Part shown: positions 56,905 through 64,000 of the stretch, one piece after another
Layout: every line of letters starts with the position of its first letter
Position numbering within the stretch: position 1 is the stretch's first letter
Assembly: GCA_946902985.2 (NCBI GenBank)
Contig: OX336389.2
Location: forward strand, 1,079,715,788-1,079,779,787
From: Meconema thalassinum
Lineage: Eukaryota; Arthropoda; Insecta; Orthoptera; Tettigoniidae
Length of the DNA stretch: 64,000 nt
Direction: 5' to 3'
Notes under the pieces: model-generated
Told to the model about the DNA's origin: nothing
Database searches by the model: none
The model's input: the letters and a program-made list of their open reading frames with translations, nothing else
Made by a program: the position numbers and the translations under genes

Positions 56905-57206
56905 CCGGCTCCGTGGTGTTGGGGTAGGGTGCCTGTTGCCTCTCACCCGGAGGCCCCGGATTCGATTCCCGGCTCCGTCAGGGCTTTTAGAAATTGACGT
57001 GAGGGCTGGAACGGGGTGCACTCAGCCTCGTGAGGACAATTGAGTAGCTGGCTGACAGTGAGGCAGCGCCCCGGTCACTAAAACCAAGATCAATGGCCGA
57101 GGGGACCCGATGCGCTGACCACGCGTCACCCCAATATCTGCCGGCCAAATGGATGGGCAGCGGTCACTTAGTAAGCCTAGGCCATTCATGGCCTGTAGTG
57201 CCAGGG

Positions 57207-57254
<48 letters not shown>

Positions 57255-57255
57255 G
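56905..57255 (+). mobile_element. tRNA-derived SINE, (TTA)n-tailed
   Basis: GGCTCCGTGGTGTTGGGGTA (A box region), ATTCGATTCC (B box), CCGGCTCCGTCAGGGC, GGCTGGAACGGGGTGCACTC and GACAATTGAGTAGCTGGCTG, then GGATGGGCAGCGGTCACTTA. The 3' end is (TTA)n, 57209-57253. It shares the post-tRNA block with the (CAA)n family but has its own 3' half. Confidence 0.85.
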
Positions 57256-57311
57256 TTCCTATAATCGGCTGGAAGGAATAAGATGGCAGAAATTTAGGTC
57301 TATGTAATTAT

Positions 57312-57560
57312 CATGACAGCCCTGAGGTAGCTCACTTATCTCTGACCTAGAAGGCCTCTGGTTCGATTCCCGGCTGCACCAGAGATTTAGGATCTCAGAT
57401 GAGTACTGAAACTTGGTGCATGAGGAAATCTGGGTAGCAGCTTGGTGAAAGACTTAACGCCCCATAAACTAAATCTAAGGTAATATAGCTGAGGGTGCCG
57501 TCACGCGGGCCATGCGTATCCGATGATGCGAAGGTACACATGGACAGTTTTAGCTGTGCT
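57312..57560 (+). mobile_element. Diverged tRNA-derived SINE
   Basis: CAGCCCTGAGGTAGCTCACTT, GGTTCGATTCCCGGCTGCAC (B box), GTACTGAAACTTGGTGCATG and GGTAGCAGCTTGGTGAAAGA follow the order of the SINE just upstream, but more diverged and with a shorter 3' half. Confidence 0.7.
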
Positions 57561-57687
57561 CACTCTTCTTGCTGGGCCCAATACCCGTCTTCGCTTGCCT
57601 TACTAACCACACTACACGTGTTCATGACAACCTACATTCTTGCCTAGTTCTAAATTTTGTAAACAAGGAAAGTACTGTAGAGTTAAA

Positions 57688-57912
57688 GCCAACGGCCTGG
57701 CCATGTTGAAACACCGGATCCCATGAGAACTCCGCAGTTAAGCAGCATTGGGCGTGGTTGGACCTTGGATGGAATACTGGTTCAGTGGGACCACGCGCTG
57801 TTGGCGGGGAAAGGAGGAGCGGAAAGGCCCTGGCCACCCTACCGCACGTAAACTCCGGCTGAAGATTGCCTCTTCGGAGACACGGTCCTGCCTTCGGGCA
57901 GAATACCAATAA
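57688..57912 (+). repeat. 5S rRNA-derived repeat, copy 2
   Basis: 57688-57805 is a 118-bp 5S-like sequence: GCCAACGGCCTGGCCATGTT, CGCAGTTAAGCAGCATTGGG, CTTGGATGGAATACTGG, ending GCGCTGTTGGC. Its tail, 57806-57912, matches the copy on the other strand at 27886 (GGAAAGGCCCTGGCCACCCT, CGTAAACTCCGGCTGAAG, GGGCAGAATACCAATA). Substitutions in the 5S part and the attached tail argue against a functional 5S gene. Confidence 0.87.
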
Positions 57913-59060
57913 TAATACTGTAGAGTTATGAGATCTACACGGGCCAAATATCCGTGTGTCTGACTGGATGTGTGTATGAATGTATGTGTGCCCTCCCCCA
58001 ATCAATTCCCAGACGACGAAACTGAATTAAATCAAACTTGGTACAAAGGTAGCACTAGTTTAGTGCATCTCAATGTCACGTATTATATCGCCAATTCTCA
58101 AAACAAAATGGCGGCCACGCAAGTGTTAAAAACGTAAATCGAATTACGACTAAATTAATCATGTGATCTCTGCCAAATTTTGGGGAAAAATTATTTGCGA
58201 AGTGTTTGAGGCCCAAACTATACGGTCATCAGTAAAATAATTTCAAGATGGCGGCCGCAAGAACTAAGCAAGAATTATAATCCATATGTTCCATAAGATC
58301 CAATAAATAAATGCTCACAGTACTTGGCATTCAGATAGTTTTGTATAAAGACCCTGTGATATCAACGTGATGGCTTTATAAGAGAGAATATCACGCACTG
58401 TTACCATCTTGAAATTTTGGAATATAAAAATAAAATTAATCTCAACACTTGACAGTTACAATGATGAAAATTTGTGACAAAGTAGAACCTTATATATGTG
58501 GCTTTTCATGGCGAACACAGGAGAACAGACTCCATATTTCAAGATGGCGGCTGTGCGAAATATTAGAACATTAAAATTGGCAACTCAGAATGTAACTGCG
58601 TAATTAGGACTATTCTTGGCAAGAGTTCTCACTTGCATTAGCCAAAAAATTATCACACTGAGTATAATGCGCAGTGGCCATCTTGAAATTGTAAAATATA
58701 TTAGTAACTCTCAGAATTCTAGAACTGTAATAACGAAATTTAGTAATAAGGTAGAACATCTTAAGTCACTTTATATGCCCAAAGCTAAATAACAGTGACT
58801 CCATACTTCAAGATGGCGGCTAGGCTTATTAGTAAAATGTACATATTAGTAACTCAGGAAATAATTGCACAATTAAGACGAAACTTGATAGGAGAGGAGC
58901 ATCATATAACATGCGTCAGTGGGTTTAGTGATACATTTATCACCCTGAATATACTGCGCAGTGGCCATCCAGAAAGTTCATTATTTAAAAATAAATAACT
59001 TTCTATACTTTCGAACTACAATAACGAAAATTTGTGATAAGGTTGAAACTTATAACGTCG
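57913..59060 (+). mobile_element. YY1-motif repeat element, subfamily 2
   Basis: The head GAGATCTACACGGGCCAAAT with TGTGTATG runs and CCCCCAATCAATTCCCAGAC is followed by units with ATGGCGGCCACGC (58108), AGATGGCGGCCGCAAG (58247), an inverted CCATCTTGAAATTTTGG (58402), AGATGGCGGCTGTGCG (58545), inverted CCATCTTGAAATTG (58678), AGATGGCGGCTAGG (58812) and an inverted decayed copy (58967). The motif orientation alternates here, unlike in the other copies. Confidence 0.75.
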
Positions 59061-59297
59061 CTGGACTTGCAATATCGCGTGTGCGACAATGCTCTTCTTT
59101 TTCATTATATCCCTTATGATTGGTCACGCCTCCCAGCCTAAATGGATGTGCCGTTCAACAGAGCATTTCACGTTAGGTTCAATTACTTGTGTGTAAACCT
59201 AAAGGAAGATGAGCTTCAAATCCATTGTACTGTAGAAAAGTATATCTTCGTGTTATGCACTCTCACAGTACAGTGTATTTTATGCTAATTTTTAGCC

Positions 59298-60895
59298 TAA
59301 TTTCATCATATGAAAATATAGGCTTATGAGATCATCTGTTTTCCGTGTGTGCGTATGTGTGTATGTTTGTGTCCCCCATAATAAAATCTAAACGGCTGAA
59401 GTGATTTCAATGACACTCGGTATGGACATAGTAGCCTAATCTTTTGTCCAACCCCGTCCGTGCCATTCATTAAAATACGTTTTGCGAATCCAAAATGACG
59501 ACCACGTGAAATATCTCACCGGCACTCTATATCTCCGAAACTATTACAGATATCACCTTGACGTTTTGTACGGCGATATAAAATACCAAACTAAGTAGAA
59601 ATATGTAACACCAAAAAACAAATTGAGTACAAATCCAATATGTGGCCAAGCGAAGTTAAAATATTTAAATGGATTTTTCTCGCGATTTAATGATCAGAGC
59701 GCAGTGAAACCTAGTATGGTACATGTTCATACAAGATTTGATGTACTGGATTCCAATTAATTCAATTATTTTTATAAAAGCAAGATGGCGGCTGTGCGAA
59801 ACTTTAAATAAAGTTTTTATTTTTTGTGACCTAATCCTGCAGTCAAAGTGAACGTTTGAATAATAAACCTATGCGTCAATCTTCACCTAATGGTACATAA
59901 TTCTATGGCCTATCCAACACCGCGATCATACGAAATATTTAGAAGGCTCTCAATATCTGCGGTCTGGCTGCGTGGCTCAGGGGTAACGTTCTCACTTGCT
60001 GGGCCCAAAGTTGCAGGTTCAAATCCTGGCGCAGTCAGCTGGCATTTGAGGGTGCGCAAATGCGAGGGAGCCGTGTCAGTAGATTTACTGGCACGTTAAA
60101 GATACCCTTCGGGGCAAAATTCCGGCACCCCGGCGTCTCTAAAAGCCACAGATGTTAAAAGGGACATAAAACCAATAACATTATTATTCAATATCTGCAA
60201 ATCTATTGAAGCATTGAAACTGAAATTTTGAATGTTGTTAGAGGTTATTAAGATAAGTTCACACATGAGACTTTCAACAACTTGATGAACACAAATCCAA
60301 CATGGCGGCGACGCAAAATTTAAATATTTATATGGATTTATCTCGCGACTTAATTATCCATACGCAATGAAACATAACACGTTATGTCTTCCTACAAGGC
60401 AAAATATATTGGCGTCTAAATTCAAATTCTATGTGAACTTAAAAATGGTGGCAGTGCTAAATTTCTAAAATCACGTTTATACATGTACTGTATTACTCGT
60501 GTCCTAACAAGCGATAGGACGTAGGTTGGTATAATGAGCCACGATTATAATATTCATCTGCTGATCTGTTATTCTATAGCATAATATTCCAATATGGCGT
60601 CCAGACGATACATTTCACCGGTTCTCAATATCTCAAACTATTTAAGCAATCAAACTAAAATTTTGCATGGTGTTAGGGGACTATTATGTAAGGACAAATA
60701 TTTGACTTTCCAAATTCCTAGAAAAGCAAAACATCATTGCGACCAAGTGTTTTTCGAATATAAAAAAACCTGTGATGGTCTAATTGCAATGACACTTGGC
60801 AAAGCAAATCTTTATTGAGAGCTTAGTGTCGAGACATCTAATGATGTTCAATTGTTTTCATTAAATCAAGATGCAACAGTTCAAAATTCTAAAGG
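59298..60895 (+). mobile_element. AGCCTA-ended element, copy with nested SINE
   Basis: The head TTTTTAGCCTAATTTCATCA, TAGGCTTATGAGATCATCTG and AAACGGCTGAAGTGATTTCA is followed by ~145-bp units at 59493, 59640 and 59783, then the SINE at 59961-60187, and further units at 60301, 60445 and 60594. The reading order matches the element at 44502-46005 reversed. No ORF. Confidence 0.75.
59961..60187 (+). mobile_element. GGCTGCG-family SINE, copy 2, with target duplication
   Basis: TGGCTGCGTGGCTCAGGGGT (A box), GGTTCAAATCC (B box), GGCATTTGAGGGTGCGCAAA and GGCGTCTCTAAAAGCCAC, with an ATTATT-like end. The flanking 11-bp duplication TCAATATCTGC lies at 59950-59960 and 60188-60198. Confidence 0.92.
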
Positions 60896-60903
60896 CTTAT
60901 TCT

Positions 60904-62119
60904 TTAGCCTATTTTCATTTATGAAAAAAAAGGCTTATAGGATCACCTTTTATCCGTGTGTGTTAATAATAATGTTATTGGTTTTACATTCCTTTAAACT
61001 ACTGTGGCCTTTAGAGACGCCGGGATGCCGGAATTTTGCCCGAAGGGGATCTTCAACGTGCCAGCAAATCTACTGACATGGCTCCCTTGCATTTGCGCCC
61101 CCTCAAATGCCAACTGGCTGCGCCAGGATTCGATTCTGCAACCTTGGGCTTGGCAAGCAAGGACGTTACCGCTGAGTCATGCAGCCAGCCTGTCCGTGTG
61201 TGTATGAGTGTGTATGTGTGTGTGCGTATGTGTGTATGCCCCTAATTAAATCCAAACGGCCAAAGCGAAATCAATGATACTCAAGTAAGTGCATACTACT
61301 TACTACCTCGTCCAGCCTCGACCGTGCCTTTCAAATTTTAATACGTATCACCAAACCAACATGGCGGCCGCGCGAAATATTCCACTCGAATTCTATATCA
61401 CTGCAACAGTAACAGATATCAGCATGAAATCTTGTACAGTGATGAAGCTCATCTATGTGACTTTCATAAACCTATTAAGTACAAAACGAAAATGGCGGCC
61501 AAGCGAATTTGAAAAATTTAAATATACTTTTCGTGCGATTTAACCATCCAAGCACAGTAAAACTTGGTACCGTAAATGTTCATATAAAATTTAATCGACT
61601 GACATCCAATTAAACGAAATTGTTTTGATAACCCCAAGATGCCGCTGTGCGAAATTTTTAAATTACGTTTTTATATATTGTGTCCTAATCATGCGATCGA
61701 AGTGAACGTTTGAATAATGAACCTACGCTATAATGTTCATCTAATGGTACCTAACTCTATGGCCTACACAAATAAGAATCCAAAATTCGACCATCCGAAA
61801 TATTTAGACGATTCTCAATATTTACAGTACGAATCTATTACAGCAATCAAACTGAAATTTTGTATGTTGATAGAGGCTATTGTCATAAGTTTACCTAAGG
61901 ATCATTCAATAACTTGGTGAGCAAAATGGATTTTTCTCGTGACTTTTCATCCGAGCACTGTGAAACTTGGCACGGTATATCTTCATACAAGCGTAATATA
62001 CTGAGGTCTATTTTTAAGAAATTTTATGAGAACCTAAAAATGGAGGCTGTGCATTTTTTTAAATCTCGTTTTCATTTCTCATGTCCTAAGTAAGACCAGT
62101 AGGATATATGAAAATAGGT
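60904..62119 (+). mobile_element. AGCCTA-ended element, complete-looking copy
   Basis: It starts TTTAGCCTATTTTCATTTAT and GGCTTATAGGATCACCTTTT, is interrupted by a SINE at 60964-61192 inside the TG-rich run, and continues AAACGGCCAAAGCGAAATCA. Units lie at 61360 (ATGGCGGCCGCGCGAAAT), 61492, 61635 and about 62040. It ends AGTAGGATATATGAAAATAGG, the inverted counterpart of its start. Confidence 0.8.
60964..61192 (-). mobile_element. GGCTGCG-family SINE, copy 3, with target duplication
   Basis: The complement runs GGCTGCATGACTCAGCGGTA, AGAATCGAATCCTGG, TGGCATTTGAGGGGGCGCAA and GGCGTCTCTAAAGGCC, ending in an ATTATTA-rich 3' end. It is bounded by TCCGTGTGTGT at 60953-60963 and 61193-61203. Confidence 0.92.
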
Positions 62120-62218
62120 TATTTAGTTATTTACTGAACTACCTGTTATTTCTCGTACCTTATTAAGGTGGTTGAAACGATTATTAGTATGATTGGCTAT
62201 GCTAACAATTATTATCTA

Positions 62219-62663
62219 AAGTCTGTTCGCCGAGTCGAGATAGTGCGCGTAAATTCTTGTACGTGGTCACTTGACTGCCTGGACAGGGAAACACGCCCAG
62301 TTCACGTCATCGGCTCTGCTTGACAGGGGTAGCCAAAAGGCCCCGAGATCATTAGTCATGCCGTAGCTCTAGAAAAGACAAGACTTGCTGCATTTAGTGC
62401 TGTGCTGCACTGTATACTGTTGCCTGTCATAAGCAGTTAAGCAATAATTAATTAATTAATTAATTAAATACATAAACGAACAATAAATAAACCGCGCTGT
62501 AGCATGTAACCGATAAGTCAGCCCACTTCACATGTAACCTACACACAGCACTGAACTTGGCGTAGGTTCAACAGGCACAGTTCTATACACCCCTTGCGGG
62601 CAGCTCTGCAATCACGTGTAGAACTGTGTTTACTTCCACTATCTCGACTCGGCAAACATACTT
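62219..62663. mobile_element. MITE with about 30-bp terminal inverted repeats
   Basis: The left end AAGTCTGTTCGCCGAGTCGA... and the complemented right end AAGTATGTTTGCCGAGTCGA... share 28 positions with few mismatches (GCCGAGTCGAGATAGTG is identical). TA flanks both sides (62217-62218 and 62664-62665), the Tc1/mariner-type target. 445 bp, no ORF. It contains an (ATTA)n run at 62447-62466. Confidence 0.85.
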
Positions 62664-63395
62664 TAATGACATTAATTTCTGTAGCTTACTTTTCGTAAAT
62701 CATAAAAGCCGTGCATTTTACTTTTCAAAAAATTAACACCCGTAATTCGTAATATGCCATCTCGCGGGAGGATTCTTAATCACTGATATTGAAGGTTACA
62801 TATTCTGGCGCAGGGGCTAGTGGGCAAGATGGCCACCGCGCGCAATCGACCCCATGCTGGTCGGATAGAATTTGAATTGAATTTGTTCATAAAGAAATGC
62901 CACTGAGGCTGAAGAGCCCCCTTTATGTAGTGTATACAATGTTCTGGCTTGAAATTTTGTAATAAGAAACTAAACCTAGATTAACAACTAACAAAACAAA
63001 ATATAGAATACACTTATTATTAAACAAACCAATTAGCAAACGTTTTATACTAGATGAATAATGCAAATTAGAATATAATTAAATAAATAACCTGCCTAAT
63101 GTATTACTGAATCTATTGAAAAAAATAATTATAGTACGATAAAAAAGGACTACATTCTTTTTGTGAATTATGATATGATCTATTATTGAAACAAGTACAT
63201 GAGTGACATGATTTTTCGAGAGAGAGTCATAGCTGGCGCAGGGGCTAATGGGCAAGACGGCCACTGAGGATGGCGGTCAGAGACGATGCAGAGCAGTTAA
63301 GAATCGCGAGGCTTCATCCAAACCGGGCCCGGTGTTCGTAGTCGAAGGAGTCGACACTCTCGATTCCAGGCCTCAGTCGCGCCCATCCCTACTGT
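62664..63395. other. No recognised gene
   Basis: AT-rich. GGCGCAGGGGCTAGTGGGCA (62808-62827) recurs nearly exactly at 63234-63253 (GGCGCAGGGGCTAATGGGCA), each followed by AAGA.GGCCAC. This short direct repeat 426 bp apart is unexplained. Confidence 0.4.
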
Positions 63396-63428
63396 TTGGG
63401 TTATTGGCACATTAGTTACGGTGACACA

Positions 63429-63846
63429 ATGTATGGTGATTGTGAGCAAATAGTGAACATTAAGTTCTGCGTTAAGCTCGGGAAAACCCCTAGTGAAACG
63501 TGCACAATGATTAAGGAGTGGCAAAAATGGTTTCGTGGAGGCAGAAATTCAGCGCAAGACGATCCCAGAGCTGGTCGCCCGTCTACAGCACATACCGATT
63601 CAGACGTGGAATGTGTAAGACATTTATTGCAAGAAGACCGTCGTGTAACTGTGCGTGCAATAACATAAGAACTTAATTTGAATCGTTATGTATGTCATAA
63701 GATTTTACGCGACGACTTAGGGAAACGGCAACTTAATGCAAAATGCGTCCCTTACTCCATAACAGACGAACAGAAAGAGGAAAGACGACGAATTTCTGCT
63801 GAACTACTGAATAGAGCCAGACGTGATCCAATATTCCTGTCAATGA
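63429..63846 (+). pseudogene. mariner-family transposase, N-terminal part
   Basis: From the ATG at 63429: CEQIVNIKFCVKLGKTPSET, the paired-type N-terminal DNA-binding region. About 20 residues of its second half are missing before EWQKWFRGGR. Then come DDPRAGRPST, the linker motif, and HLLQEDRRVTVRAIT. One in-frame TAA (63666-63668) precedes continued similarity (ELNLNRYVCHKILRDDLG, LTDEQ-like, ISAELLNRARRDPIFL). The DDE catalytic domain should follow, but similarity stops at 63846, where another repeat begins. Inactive copy. Confidence 0.88.
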
Positions 63847-64000
63847 TTTTTAGCCTACTTTCGATTTTTGCAAAACATGAAAGTAGACATCAGATCTACA
63901 CAGGGCCAAAAAATTGCGTGTCTGTGTGTCTGTGAGTGTGTATGTGTGTGTGTACGTGTGTGGGATTTGGTATGTCTGTCCCCCCTATCAATTCAAACAC
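63847..64000 (+). mobile_element. Head of an AGCCTA-ended element, cut by the window edge
   Basis: TTTTTAGCCTACTTTCGATT, GAAAGTAGACATCAGATCTA, ACACAGGGCCAAAAAATTGC and a TGTGTG run follow the wording of subfamily 2 (57913) and of the minus-strand head at 34475-34570. It interrupts the mariner transposase. Confidence 0.8.

Noticed and set aside
57688..57805. Functional 5S rRNA gene
   Set aside because: Substitutions relative to 5S and a tail shared with a second dispersed copy indicate a repeat.

Overview
The window looks like non-genic DNA from a large, repeat-rich arthropod genome, most likely an insect. The evidence is the element content: P-superfamily (THAP), hAT, mariner/Tc1 and Helitron transposase remains, an I-group-like LINE with an RNase H domain, several tRNA-derived SINE families, a 5S rRNA-derived repeat, and a TCAGT-type initiator in an LTR. 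I find no intact host gene with clear single-copy function. The best protein-coding candidates are two tandem FLYWCH zinc-finger copies at the left edge, and the left one is broken by frame changes. The species cannot be named from the sequence alone.

Layout. 1-1.6 kb: FLYWCH pair. 1.64-12.16 kb: an LTR retrotransposon with two 873-bp LTRs, a 4-bp target duplication, a gag-like ORF, a Gypsy-type integrase tail and little else of pol. It also carries two internal tandem arrays, and one of these repeats a hairpin plus splice-donor-like motif. 12.2-18.4 kb: AT-rich DNA with a 123/237-bp tandem array that carries ecdysone-response-like palindromes, a 15-bp minisatellite and microsatellites. 18.4-25.2 kb: a fold-back repeat, a small hAT remnant, LINE and SINE pieces and a decayed Helitron. 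25-34.5 kb: mostly unrecognised sequence with SINE and 5S-derived copies. 34.5-40.4 kb: a 129-bp palindrome, an RNase H LINE fragment and a pair of inverted repeats 3.65 kb apart.

40.4-46.7 kb: a Tc1/mariner relic and a P-element/THAP9-like transposase gene, whose catalytic domain is split by a 2.5-kb hAT-type insertion that itself contains two other repeat families. 47-51.4 kb: a SINE and an unclassified 3.6-kb unit with a CRE cluster, a TATA-like box and a distant poly(A) signal. 51.5-57.9 kb: satellite, poly-C and SINE copies, with a 5S-derived repeat. 54.9-62.1 kb and the right edge: repeated copies of a non-autonomous family with AGCCTATTTTCAT ends and internal units of about 143 bp, each holding a YY1/Pho-like GCCGCCAT motif. 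SINEs have inserted into this family with clear target duplications. A 445-bp MITE and the N-terminal part of a mariner transposase complete the window.

The genes do not form a pathway. The relationships are those of nested, successive insertions. The LTR retrotransposon appears youngest because its LTRs look identical. The P-like gene is older than the hAT inside it. The YY1-motif family is older than the SINEs inserted in it, and one member of that family is younger than the mariner copy it interrupts.
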